A program made the translations under genes and the position numbers. From Streptomyces sp. MMBL 11-1 (lineage in GTDB: Bacteria > Actinomycetota > Actinomycetes > Streptomycetales > Streptomycetaceae): a DNA stretch of 64,000 nucleotides. The stretch spans positions 2,728,001 through 2,792,000 of the forward strand of contig NZ_CP117709.1 in assembly GCF_028622875.1 (NCBI RefSeq). The letters are read 5' to 3'. Positions 1 to 7,538 of the stretch are shown here, piece after piece; position 1 is the stretch's first letter; the number at the start of each line of letters is the position of its first letter. A model generated the notes under the pieces. It had not been told where the DNA came from and ran no database searches. It worked only from the letters and a program-made list of their open reading frames with translations.

Positions 1-471
1 TTCTGGCACCCGGGCGGCGCGCTGAACGCCATCGCGCTGGAGACGGACGTGCACCCCGGCTTCCAGACGGACTGGCAGCAGCCCCTGGTCGTCGCGCTGA
101 CGCAGGCCGCCGGTCTGTCGATCGTCCACGAGACGGTGTACGAGTCGCGGCTCGGCTTCACCTCCGCGCTCAACCAGATGGGCGCGCACATCCAGCTGTA
201 CCGCGAGTGCCTCGGCGGTTCGGACTGCCGCTTCGGCCAGCGCAACTTCCTGCACTCGGCGGTCGTTTCCGGACCGACCAAGCTCCAGGGCGCCGACCTG
301 GTCATCCCGGACCTCCGGGGCGGCTTCTCGTACCTGATCGCGGCGCTGGCGGCGCAGGGCACCTCCCGGGTGCACGGCATCGACCTGATCAACCGCGGTT
401 ACGAGAACTTCATGGAGAAGCTGGAGAAGCTCGGCGCGAAGGTCGAACTGCCGGGCGGTTCGCTCGTCTGA
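1..471 (+). CDS. murA: UDP-N-acetylglucosamine 1-carboxyvinyltransferase, C-terminal part
   Basis: The frame is open from the first base of the window and ends at a stop at 469-471, so only the last 156 residues are present. MurA transfers enolpyruvate from PEP to UDP-GlcNAc in the cytoplasm, the first committed step of peptidoglycan synthesis. The visible part has the typical C-terminal features of the EPSP/MurA fold: a conserved TDxHPGFQTDWQQP segment, VYESRLGF, and a final RGGFSYLIAALAA helix followed by the GYENFMEKLEKLGA ending. The catalytic Cys/Asp loop lies upstream of the window. It is followed by a strong hairpin at 553-588. Neighbouring hup on the other strand matches the usual Streptomyces order. 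Streptomyces often carry two MurA paralogs; which one this is cannot be told from the fragment. Confidence 0.93.
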   Translation, partial: FWHPGGALNAIALETDVHPGFQTDWQQPLVVALTQAAGLSIVHETVYESRLGFTSALNQMGAHIQLYRECLGGSDCRFGQRNFLHSAVVSGPTKLQGADLVIPDLRGGFSYLIAALAAQGTSRVHGIDLINRGYENFMEKLEKLGAKVELPGGSLV

Positions 472-552
472 CCGTCCCCGTGCGCCGTGAAGGCCGCACA
501 GTGCTGCCGCACACAGCATTGCGCGCACCGCGCGGTTCCCGCGTGAGCGGCC

Positions 553-588
553 CGCCGCCCCGGTTCCGGACTCGGAGCCGGGGCGGCG
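553..588 (+). terminator. Terminator hairpin after murA
   Basis: Inverted repeat with 16-nt arms (553-568 and 573-588, 15 of 16 positions pairing) and a 4-nt loop, 82 bp after the murA stop. The G/C-rich arm starts CGCCGCCCCGG. There is no U-run, which is usual in Streptomyces. Confidence 0.6.
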
Positions 589-633
589 TGCTGTCGGGCG
601 TCAGAAAGGCACCTGAAGGCCTTGTGGGCGGAC

Positions 634-801
634 ATGACGGGCGTGTTCACCGCTGACCTCTTCGGCACGGGGAACGGCCGGGACAACCGGGCGGCCGTAC
701 GGGCGGTGGGGCGTGACGCGCTCGATCCGGGGGGTCTCGCCGTGTACGGGCCGCGCGACGCCGTGGGCAAGGCCCTCAAGGGCGCGCGGACGGATCCCTG
801 A
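634..801 (+). CDS. Possible small ORF, unrecognised (55 aa)
   Basis: An ATG at 634 opens 55 codons ending at TGA 799-801, between murA and hup in a 466-bp stretch that is otherwise non-coding. The product begins MTGVFTADLFGTGNGRD and ends in KALKGARTDP. The frame remains open upstream of the ATG (RHLKALWAD), so it may be a remnant of a longer gene. No good ribosome-binding site is visible, and I do not recognise a family. It could equally be chance in high-G+C DNA. The rest of 472-937 holds only the two hairpins listed separately. Confidence 0.2.
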   Translation: MTGVFTADLFGTGNGRDNRAAVRAVGRDALDPGGLAVYGPRDAVGKALKGARTDP

Positions 802-884
802 GCCCCTCACCGCGCTGGAGAGCCCCCGCGATGCCCGGCACGGTACGGGGGCTCCTGCGGGGCGCATGTGCCCGCGGCATACGC

Positions 885-920
885 GAGGGCGGCCACCCCT
901 GGTCAGGAGTGGCCGCCCTC
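885..920 (-). terminator. Terminator hairpin after hup
   Basis: Perfect 12-bp inverted repeat GAGGGCGGCCAC ... GTGGCCGCCCTC with a 12-nt loop. It lies 18 bp beyond the hup stop codon on the minus strand. Confidence 0.65.
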
Positions 921-937
921 TGTTGCGCCGTTGAGGG

Positions 938-1219
938 TTACTTGCCCTTGGCGGCTTCCTTGAGCTTCGAGCCCGCGGAGACCTTCACGCTGTAGCCGGC
1001 GGGGATGTTGATCGGGTCGCCGGTCTGCGGGTTGCGAGCGGTGCGAGCGGCACGGTGGGTGCGCTCGAAGGTCAGGAAGCCGGGGATGGTGACCTTCTCG
1101 TCGCCCTTGGCGACAATCTCACCGACGGTCTCGGCGAGCGCGGCCAGCACGGCGTCGGCGTCCTTGCGAGTCACCTCGGCGCGGTCGGCCAGGGCGGCCA
1201 CCAGCTCACTGCGGTTCAT
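938..1219 (-). CDS. hup: HU family nucleoid DNA-binding protein
   Basis: A 93-aa protein, the usual length for a plain bacterial HU. It starts MNRSELVAALADRAEVTRKDA and carries the HU signature around residues 46-75 (GFLTFERTHRAARTARNPQTG followed by INIPA), which forms the DNA-bending beta arm with the conserved proline in NIPA. It lacks the long Lys/Ala-rich C-terminal tail of the sporulation paralog HupS, so it should be the vegetative HupA type. It binds DNA without strong sequence preference as a dimer and compacts the nucleoid. A GGAGT ribosome-binding site lies 6 nt before the ATG. It is monocistronic: a terminator follows at 885-920 and a 376-bp non-coding leader precedes it. Confidence 0.96.
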   Translation of the reverse strand: MNRSELVAALADRAEVTRKDADAVLAALAETVGEIVAKGDEKVTIPGFLTFERTHRAARTARNPQTGDPINIPAGYSVKVSAGSKLKEAAKGK

Positions 1220-1595
1220 GTTGTTACTCCCGTGTTCTTCTTGCCTGTGAGGCGTGAGATCGAAGCCGATGCTGCCAGGGCCCTCTGACAGTCCCCGGAC
1301 CCGGGTCTGATGTCAGACCCTCTCGCCCGATTACGCATCCTGCCCCCACCAGCGGCGGGAAAGCCAATCCGGAACCCTTCGGGGTCAATGAGAAGCGCCA
1401 CGGTTTGCTCGTGGTGACGCTCCGTCGACTTGGCCGAGCGGTCCGCAGCGGATGCCGGGCCCCGCAGGGCCCACTGCCCGCCCACCCTAAAGGGGCGTTT
1501 GGGGCGCCGCGACCCGCGACGCGCCGTACGGCACGGGCGGGTGCGGCCCGGGGTGTCCTGCGGCTGCCCCGTGACAGACCCCCGAAACGGTGGGA
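1220..1595. other. Intergenic region between malic enzyme and hup
   Basis: 376 bp without a credible gene. It must hold the hup promoter (minus strand) and the 3' end of the malic enzyme transcript. A TTGACC element lies on the minus strand near 1382-1388, but no well-spaced -10 box could be assigned. A stretch near 1430-1445 resembles the D-arm of a Ser/Leu tRNA, but no acceptor stem or T-arm accompanies it. Confidence 0.5.
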
Positions 1596-3032
1596 TCAGA
1601 CCGATGTGGAGGGGGCTGCTCCGGCGCCCGCGGCGGCCTTCGCGGCGGCCCGGACGGCTCCGGCGACCGCGCCCGCCACCTTGTCGTTGAAGACCGAGGG
1701 AATGATGTAGTTCGCGTTGACCTCGTCCTCGGCGACCACGTCGGCGAGCGCGCCGGCCGCGGCGAGCATCATCTCCGTGTTGACGGTGCGGGACTGAGCG
1801 TCCAGCAGACCGCGGAAAACGCCCGGGAAGACCAGCACGTTGTTGATCTGGTTGGGGAAATCGGAGCGGCCGGTGGCGACGACCGCCGCCGTCCGACGGG
1901 CGATCGCGGGGTCGACCTCGGGGTCCGGGTTCGCGAGCGCGAACACGATCGCACCGTCCGCCATCGCGGCGACGTCCTCGCCGTTCAGCACGTTCGGGGC
2001 GGAGACGCCGATGAAGACGTCGGCGCCGACGACGGCCTCCTTGAGGGTGCCGGTGACGCCCTCCGGGTTGGTGTTGTCGGCGATCCAGCGGAGCGGGGAG
2101 TCGAGGTCGGCCGCGACCAGGTCCTCGCGTCCGGCGTGCACCACGCCGTGGATGTCGGCGACGACGGCGTGCTTGACGCCGGCGGCGATGAGCAGCTTCA
2201 GGATGGCCGTACCGGCCGCTCCGGCGCCGGACATGACGACCCGTACGTCCCCGATGTTCTTGCCCACCACGCGCAGGGCGTTGGTGAGGGCGGCCAGCAC
2301 GACGATCGCGGTGCCGTGCTGGTCGTCGTGGAAGACGGGGATGTCCAGGGCCTCGCGCAGCCGGGCCTCGATCTCGAAGCAGCGCGGCGCGGAGATGTCC
2401 TCCAGGTTGATGCCCGCGAAGCCGGGGGCGATGGCCTTGACGATCGCGACGATCTCGTCGGTGTCCTGGGTGTCCAGGCAGATCGGCCAGGCGTCGATGC
2501 CGGCGAAGCGCTTGAAGAGGGCCGCCTTGCCCTCCATGACGGGCAGTGAGGCCATCGGGCCGATGTTGCCGAGGCCGAGCACCGCGGAGCCGTCCGTCAC
2601 AACTGCGACGGAGTTGCGCTTGATGGTGAGGCGGCGCGCGTCCTCGGGGTTCTCGGCGATCGCCATGCAGACCCGGGCGACGCCGGGGGTGTAGATCATC
2701 GACAGGTCGTCACGGTTGCGGATGGGGTGCTTGGACGCCATCTCGATCTTGCCGCCGAGGTGCATGAGGAACGTACGGTCGGAGACCTTGCCCAGCGTGA
2801 CACCCTCGATGCCGCGCAGACCTTCGACGATCTCGTCCGCGTGCGAGGTGGAGGTGGCGGCGATGGTGACGTCGATCCGCAGCATCTCGTGGCCCGAGGC
2901 GGTGACGTCGAGGCCGGTGACCGAGCCACCGGAGGACTCCACGGCCGTGGTGAGCTGAGAGACCGCGGTGCCGCTCGCGGGCACCTCCAGCCGGACCGTC
3001 ATCGAGTACGAGACGCTGGGCGCCGTTGCCAT
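1596..3032 (-). CDS. Malate dehydrogenase (oxaloacetate-decarboxylating), ACT-domain malic enzyme
   Basis: A 478-aa malic enzyme that oxidatively decarboxylates malate to pyruvate and CO2 with NAD(P)+. The N-terminal ~90 residues (MATAPSVSYSMTVRLEVPA...) form an ACT-like regulatory domain. The malic N domain follows with the catalytic tyrosine motif MIYTPGVA near residue 110, GLGNIGPMA and MEGKAALFKRF with the catalytic lysine near 169. Next come the metal-binding NLEDISAP and HDDQHGT motifs, and a Rossmann NAD domain with SGAGAAGTA near 265. ATG 3032 was chosen because a GAAGGAC ribosome-binding site precedes it. An in-frame ATG at 3062 would add ten residues (MKLRKAKDSA) but has a poorer site. 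In Streptomyces such enzymes link the TCA cycle to pyruvate and acetyl-CoA supply. A perfect inverted repeat at 3154-3179 may control it. Confidence 0.93.
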   Translation of the reverse strand: MATAPSVSYSMTVRLEVPASGTAVSQLTTAVESSGGSVTGLDVTASGHEMLRIDVTIAATSTSHADEIVEGLRGIEGVTLGKVSDRTFLMHLGGKIEMASKHPIRNRDDLSMIYTPGVARVCMAIAENPEDARRLTIKRNSVAVVTDGSAVLGLGNIGPMASLPVMEGKAALFKRFAGIDAWPICLDTQDTDEIVAIVKAIAPGFAGINLEDISAPRCFEIEARLREALDIPVFHDDQHGTAIVVLAALTNALRVVGKNIGDVRVVMSGAGAAGTAILKLLIAAGVKHAVVADIHGVVHAGREDLVAADLDSPLRWIADNTNPEGVTGTLKEAVVGADVFIGVSAPNVLNGEDVAAMADGAIVFALANPDPEVDPAIARRTAAVVATGRSDFPNQINNVLVFPGVFRGLLDAQSRTVNTEMMLAAAGALADVVAEDEVNANYIIPSVFNDKVAGAVAGAVRAAAKAAAGAGAAPSTSV

Positions 3033-3153
3033 GGCCGAGTCCTTCGCTTTCCTTAGCTTCATTGCCGCATGTCCGGAACCCTCGCCCCGGAGACGCTTCC
3101 CGATCGTCGCACCTACTGGCTGGTAGCCGGTAATGACTGCCGTCTTTCGGAAA

Positions 3154-3179
3154 GTAGTTTCCACCATACGAGAAACTAC
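3154..3179 (-). promoter_or_regulatory. Candidate operator/promoter of the malic enzyme gene
   Basis: Perfect inverted repeat GTAGTTTC-N10-GAAACTAC, 122-147 bp upstream of the malic enzyme start. On the minus strand its spacer contains TATGGT (3164-3169), a reasonable -10 hexamer, so a protein bound to both arms would cover the promoter core. No good -35 hexamer is visible. An adjacent smaller repeat, CTTTCGGAAAG, lies at 3144-3154. Confidence 0.45.
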
Positions 3180-3189
3180 CCGTTCGGCG

Positions 3190-3320
3190 GAACCCCCAAC
3201 GTGGCTCGAACCGGCCGGGCGGCCCGTGAAGCACGGAACAGGGCCCGTGGAACCGGTGGGGGGTGGCGCCCGTGGAACCGGGGGACGGAGCCCGTGGAAC
3301 CGGGGGCCGAGCCCGTGAAA
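3190..3320. repeat. Minisatellite with GTTCCACGGGC core
   Basis: Three to five imperfect copies of a ~22-25 bp unit sharing CCCGTGGAACCGG on the plus strand (copies near 3244, 3268 and 3290, with degenerate flanking copies that read CCCGTGAAGC and CCCGTGAAAC). It lies between the malic enzyme promoter and the terminator of the HelR-like gene. Together with its flanks it forms the 525-bp non-coding stretch 3033-3557. Confidence 0.55.
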
Positions 3321-3325
3321 CAAGA

Positions 3326-3361
3326 ACAGACCCGCGCCACCAGCAGGTGACGCGGGTCTGT
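3326..3361. terminator. Bidirectional-looking terminator
   Basis: Perfect 11-bp stem ACAGACCCGCG ... CGCGGGTCTGT, extended internally by CACC/GGTG. It is T-rich on both sides: TCTTCTT after it on the plus strand, TTCTTGTTTC on the minus strand. It probably ends the transcript of the HelR-like gene, whose stop is about 200 bp upstream. Confidence 0.6.
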
Positions 3362-3557
3362 CTTCTTCGGTTGAGCGGCACCGACCCGCCATGCTCGCCT
3401 CGCGGCAAGTGGTCGCTCGAAGCGACGAAGGTTGGGCCCGGGGGCTTGGATCGGGCCGGTGCCACTACCAAGGTAACAAAGACCCCCGAGAAGTGATTCC
3501 CGCGCGCCGGGTTGACTCGCCCGCCGGGAAGCGGGGCAGCCCGCGGCCCCTCCGGCG

Positions 3558-5936
3558 TCAGTCCCTCAGCAGGTCCGGCACCCCGTCCTCGTCCGGCAGG
3601 TCCCGCTCCCCCGAGACCACCGTGAGCTGCTGTGTCGCCCGGGTCAGCGCCACGTACAGCACCCGCAGACCCGCCGGGGACTCGTCCGCGATCTCCGCGG
3701 GCGAAACGACCACCGTGGCGTCGTACTCCAGCCCCTTGGCCTCCAGGCTGCCCAGCGCCACCACCCGCTCCCCCAGCTCCGCGAGCCACTCGCGGGCCTG
3801 GGCGCGCCGGTTCATCGCGACGACCACGCCGACCGTGCCGTCCACCTCCGCGAGCAGCCGCGCGGCCTCCTCGCGGACCGTGGCGGCCAGGTCCCCTCCG
3901 CGTACCGGCTCGAAGCGGGGCACCACCCCGGTCGAGCGGACCGCGGCCGGGGACTCCATCCCGGGCATCGCCAGCGCCAGCACCTTCGCGGCCAGCTCCG
4001 CGATCTCCGCCGGGTTGCGGTAGTTGACGGTGAGGGTGAAGCGGCGGCGGGGCCGGGAGCCGAGCGCCTCGTCCCGGGCCGCGCCCGCCTCGTCCGGGTC
4101 GGACCAGGAGGACTGGGCCGGGTCGCCGACGATCGTCCAGGTGGCGTGCCGGCCCCGGCGGCCGACCATGCGCCACTGCATCGGGGTGAGGTCCTGCGCC
4201 TCGTCGACGATGACGTGGGCGTACTCGGTGCGCTCCGCCGCGAGCCGCTCGGCCCGCTCCCACTGGGTCTCCTCGCGCTGCGGCATCAGCTCCTCCAGAC
4301 CGGTGAGCTGGTCCAGCGGGTCCGCCTCGCGCTTGCGCCGGGGCTTGTTCGGGGTGCCCAGCAGCGCCTGGAGCTCGTCCAGGAGCGCCACGTCGTGGAC
4401 CGAGAGCGGCCCGTCGCCGTCCGCGTCGAGGCGTTTCAGCGACCGGGCCAGGCGGCGCACCTCGCCCTGGTTGAGGATGCGCCGGGACCAGCGGCCGAGG
4501 CGCCGTTCGTCGGCCATCGCGGCCAGCACCCGGCGCGGCGTCAGCTCGGGCCACCAGGCGTCCAGGAACTCCAGGAACGGGGTCTCGGTGGAGACGTCCT
4601 CGTCGAACGAGGAGCGCAGCTCCGCCACCAGCTGGGGATCGGTGTACCTGCCCCGTCCGGAGGACTTGCTCCACAGGGCGTCCAGCAGCAGCTTGCGGGC
4701 GCGCGGGCGCAGCAGGTTGACCGGGGCCGTGCCGCCCAGCGCGTTGTGCCGGATGCGCTGGAGCTCGTCGGCCTCCAGCTCGACGCGGGCCCCGAAGGCG
4801 ACGACGCGCAGCCGGTTCGGGGGCGTCGCCGCGCCCTGCTCGGGCTCCTCGCCGAAGGAGAGCTGGCCCGCCTCCTCACGTGGCGCCGCGGGCCGGCCCT
4901 GTTCCAGCGCGCCCCGGGCGGCCTTGCGCAGTACGTGGAGCATCCGGGAGGAGCCCTTGATCCGGGCCACGGCCGGTTCGTCGTGGGCGGTGGCGCCTTC
5001 GAGGCCCGCCGCGTCGTCGGAGAGCGAGCCGATCGCGCGGATCGCGACCTGGCCCTCCTCGCCGAGCGAGGGCAGCACCCCTTCGGTGTACGCGACCAGG
5101 AGCGGGGTGGGCGAGACGATCAGGATGCCGCCCGCGTACCGCCGCCGGTCCTGGTAGAGGAGGTAGGCCGCCCGGTGCAGGGCGACCGCGGTCTTGCCGG
5201 TGCCGGGGCCGCCGGTGACCTCGGTGACGGAGGCGGCGGGGGCCCGGATGACCAGGTCCTGTTCGGCCTGGATGGAGGAGACGATGTCCCGCATGGTGTG
5301 GCTGCGGGCCTGGCCGAGCGCCGCCATCAGCGCGCCGTCCCCGATCACCGGCAGCTTCTCGCCGTCCAGGTACGCCGTCAGCTCCGGACGCATCAGGTCG
5401 TCCTCGACCCCGAGGACCTTGCGGCCCTTGGAGCGGATGACCCGGCGGCGTACGACGCGGCCCGGCTCCTTCGGGGTGGAGCGGTAGAACGGGGCGGCGG
5501 CCGGGGCCCGCCAGTCGATCACCAGCGGCGCGTAGTCGGAGTCCAGGACCCCGATCCGGCCGATGTGGAGCGTCTCCGCGATATCGGCGGTGGCGTCCTC
5601 CCGTACGGCGTCGTCGGCCGGCTCCACGGAGGTGTACGCGCCGTCCGGGCCGCGCTCCCCGTCCTTGCCGAGCAGCAGGTCGATCCGCCCGAAGAGGAAG
5701 TCCTCGAACTCGCTGTTCAGCCGGTTGAGGTGGATCCCCGCCCGGAACACCTGGGCGTCCCGCTCCGCGAGCGCGCCGGGGGTACCGACCTGGCCGCGCT
5801 TGACGGCGTCGTCCATAAGAAATTCCGCCTCGTGGATCTTCTCTTCGAGGCGGTGATAAACACGGTCGAGATGCTCCTGCTCGACACCGATTTCCCGGTC
5901 CCGCAGCGATTCGACAGCGGCATCCTGCGCGGCCAC
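3558..5936 (-). CDS. helR: HelD/HelR-like UvrD-family ATPase associated with RNA polymerase
   Basis: A 792-aa superfamily-1 helicase-like protein. The N-terminus is coiled-coil rich (EEHLDRVYHRLEEKIHEAE). Walker A GGPGTGKTAVALHRAA is near residue 240, Walker B VIVDEAQDLTPMQW near 575, GDPAQSSW and VNYRNPAEI near 600-640, and the C-terminal motifs KGLEYDATVVV and VALTRATQQL close the second RecA-like lobe. Proteins of this type (HelD in Bacillus and Mycobacterium, HelR in Streptomyces venezuelae) bind RNA polymerase and displace it from stalled complexes; HelR protects polymerase from rifamycins. Assignment to HelR rather than a generic HelD paralog is by inference from architecture and position. 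GTG 5936 is chosen because AAGGGGG lies 8 nt upstream. It is monocistronic. Confidence 0.85.
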   Translation of the reverse strand: MAAQDAAVESLRDREIGVEQEHLDRVYHRLEEKIHEAEFLMDDAVKRGQVGTPGALAERDAQVFRAGIHLNRLNSEFEDFLFGRIDLLLGKDGERGPDGAYTSVEPADDAVREDATADIAETLHIGRIGVLDSDYAPLVIDWRAPAAAPFYRSTPKEPGRVVRRRVIRSKGRKVLGVEDDLMRPELTAYLDGEKLPVIGDGALMAALGQARSHTMRDIVSSIQAEQDLVIRAPAASVTEVTGGPGTGKTAVALHRAAYLLYQDRRRYAGGILIVSPTPLLVAYTEGVLPSLGEEGQVAIRAIGSLSDDAAGLEGATAHDEPAVARIKGSSRMLHVLRKAARGALEQGRPAAPREEAGQLSFGEEPEQGAATPPNRLRVVAFGARVELEADELQRIRHNALGGTAPVNLLRPRARKLLLDALWSKSSGRGRYTDPQLVAELRSSFDEDVSTETPFLEFLDAWWPELTPRRVLAAMADERRLGRWSRRILNQGEVRRLARSLKRLDADGDGPLSVHDVALLDELQALLGTPNKPRRKREADPLDQLTGLEELMPQREETQWERAERLAAERTEYAHVIVDEAQDLTPMQWRMVGRRGRHATWTIVGDPAQSSWSDPDEAGAARDEALGSRPRRRFTLTVNYRNPAEIAELAAKVLALAMPGMESPAAVRSTGVVPRFEPVRGGDLAATVREEAARLLAEVDGTVGVVVAMNRRAQAREWLAELGERVVALGSLEAKGLEYDATVVVSPAEIADESPAGLRVLYVALTRATQQLTVVSGERDLPDEDGVPDLLRD

Positions 5937-6063
5937 CGAGGCCCCCTTCTTAACAGCACTGGGCAGCCGTCAACCCTATAGCGAAGGGGGGCCCGAGCGC
6001 ACCTGCCGACCGGGGGCGATCGCGCGTCGCGCCGAACGGGGCACGGCGGGGCCGGGGCCCGGT

Positions 6064-6702
6064 TCACTTCCCGCCGGGCGGAGCCTCCTTCGCCGGACCG
6101 CGTCCGCCGGCCGCCCCCGTGGTCCGGCGCCGGTGCCGGGCGACCCGTTCGCGGTTGCCGCAGACCTCGCCGGAGCACCAGCGCCGCCGCCCGCCGCGCG
6201 AGGTGTCCAGGTAGAGCCGGTGGCAGGCCTCGCCCTGGCAGCGGCGCAGGGCCGCCCGCGCGACCGGGTCGGTGAGCAGGTCCACCGCGTCCCGGGCGAC
6301 GACGGCGAGGAGCCCCGCGCAGTCGGGCGTGGCGCTCAGCGTCCGCACCAGGCCGCCGTCCGCGCCGCGCACCGCGCGGGGCCCCGGAGGCGCTCCGGAC
6401 GCGAGCGCGTTGACCCGCTCCAGCGGCCCGTCGGCCTCGGGCCCGCCCAGCTGAGCCACCATCAGGCGGCGGACGGCACCGCGCAGTTCATGGAAGCGGG
6501 CCACCCAGGTGTCGTCCAGTTCCGCCAGCGCGGTGCCCGGCGGGACGAGCCGGGCGTCCACCAGCCACCGGGCCAGACGCGCGGGCCCGTCGAGCTGCTC
6601 ACAGGTCCCGGGCGCCCCGCCCGCGTGCTCCGTGGCCACCAGATCGAGGCAGATCCGGCCCGTGTCGAACCGCCACGCCCGCGTACCCCTGCCCGCTGCC
6701 AT
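6064..6702 (-). CDS. CGNR zinc-finger / ABATE-domain putative regulator
   Basis: A 212-aa protein with two parts. The N-terminal stress-responsive ABATE-type domain spans residues 10-150 (FDTGRICLDLVATEH..., RWLVDARLV). The C-terminal CGNR zinc finger spans about residues 165-195, where CQGEACHRLYLDTSRGGRRR is followed by WCSGEVCGNRERVARHRRR. The four cysteines and the CGNR motif are all present. Such proteins are small putative DNA-binding regulators with undefined targets. ATG 6702 is preceded by AGGAAC. The gene is divergent from the GNAT gene at 6849, with a 146-bp shared upstream region, so it may regulate that neighbour. That is a positional inference only. Confidence 0.85.
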   Translation of the reverse strand: MAAGRGTRAWRFDTGRICLDLVATEHAGGAPGTCEQLDGPARLARWLVDARLVPPGTALAELDDTWVARFHELRGAVRRLMVAQLGGPEADGPLERVNALASGAPPGPRAVRGADGGLVRTLSATPDCAGLLAVVARDAVDLLTDPVARAALRRCQGEACHRLYLDTSRGGRRRWCSGEVCGNRERVARHRRRTTGAAGGRGPAKEAPPGGK

Positions 6703-6848
6703 GTTCCTGTCACCGCCTTGGTCACCGGGGGAACGGCCACCCCCCAGAGTGCCCCTGTCGGGGCCCGGCCGTAACCCCCGCCGCCGTCCCGGTGCGGGTG
6801 GCCGCCCCCGTACCGTGGGCGGTCCTGGAACACGAGAGAGAGACGCCC

Positions 6849-7538
6849 ATGGACCACAGGGAGATACCCAGGGACCACCTCGACGGGGACAGCCTGCCCG
6901 GCCCCGGCGGCCTGCGGCTGCGCCGGTGGCGCGAGGAGGACCTGCCCGCGCTGCTGGAGGCGTACGAGGATCCGGCGATGCGGCGGTGGCTGGCCACCCA
7001 GGTCTCCGGAGCGGACGGGGCGGCCGCCTGGCTGGAGGCGCAGCGTACGGGGTGGGAGACGGGCACCCGCTTCGCCTTCGCCGTGACGGAAGCCGTGACG
7101 GAAGCCTCGACGGAAGCCGTGACGGCCACCGGGCGGGGCGTTCGGCGGGGCGGCGCACCACTCGGCAACATCGTGCTGAAGCGGCCGGACCCGCACGACG
7201 ACCGCGCGGAGGTGGGCTATTGGACGACCGCCGCGGCGCGTGGCCGAGGCGTGGCGTCACGGGCGCTGACGGTGCTGACCGACTGGGCGTTCACGAACTT
7301 CGCCGAACAGGGGCTGGCCAGACTGGAGTTGCTCCACCAGGTGGGCAACGGGGCCTCGTGCCGGGTGGCGGAGAAGTGCGGATACACGCTGGAGCGGGTG
7401 CTCCCGGCGCTGCCGCCCGACTATCCACTGGACGGCCATGTGCATGTGCGCGAGGCGTCCGCGGCGGCGCTCAGCCGGCCGGCGGGTCGTCGTGCAGAAG
7501 CCGCTGGAACAGGTGGTGGTCGCGCCAGCGGCCGTTGA
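6849..7538 (+). CDS. GNAT family N-acetyltransferase with internal micro-repeat
   Basis: A 229-aa RimJ/RimL-type acetyltransferase. It opens with GLRLRRWREEDLPALLEAYEDP, has the acetyl-CoA binding AARGRGVASRAL motif in the second half, and ends with the NGASCRVAEKCGYTLE helix typical of RimJ-like enzymes. The substrate is unknown. Between the first two beta strands there is an insertion, VTEAVTEASTEAVTAT, encoded by tandem 12-nt units, which should form a flexible loop and is not a family feature. ATG 6849 follows a GAGAGAG purine tract. The last 68 bp overlap antiparallel with the 3' end of the next acetyltransferase gene, so the C-terminal Arg/Ala/Gly-rich tail (PAGRRAEAAGTGGGRASGR) may be a recent extension by stop-codon loss. 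Confidence 0.85.
   Translation: MDHREIPRDHLDGDSLPGPGGLRLRRWREEDLPALLEAYEDPAMRRWLATQVSGADGAAAWLEAQRTGWETGTRFAFAVTEAVTEASTEAVTATGRGVRRGGAPLGNIVLKRPDPHDDRAEVGYWTTAAARGRGVASRALTVLTDWAFTNFAEQGLARLELLHQVGNGASCRVAEKCGYTLERVLPALPPDYPLDGHVHVREASAAALSRPAGRRAEAAGTGGGRASGR
7081..7125 (+). repeat. Tandem 12-nt repeat with CCGTGACGG core inside a coding sequence
   Basis: Almost four copies of a 12-nt unit related to GTGACGGAAGCC, encoding repeated VTEA. Three copies of the palindromic word CCGTGACGG are present. The length is a multiple of three, so the frame is kept. Confidence 0.8.

Noticed and set aside
1425..1475. tRNA-like segment (TTGGCCGAGCGGTC)
   Set aside because: It resembles a Ser/Leu D-arm, but no anticodon arm, T-arm or acceptor stem can be built around it.
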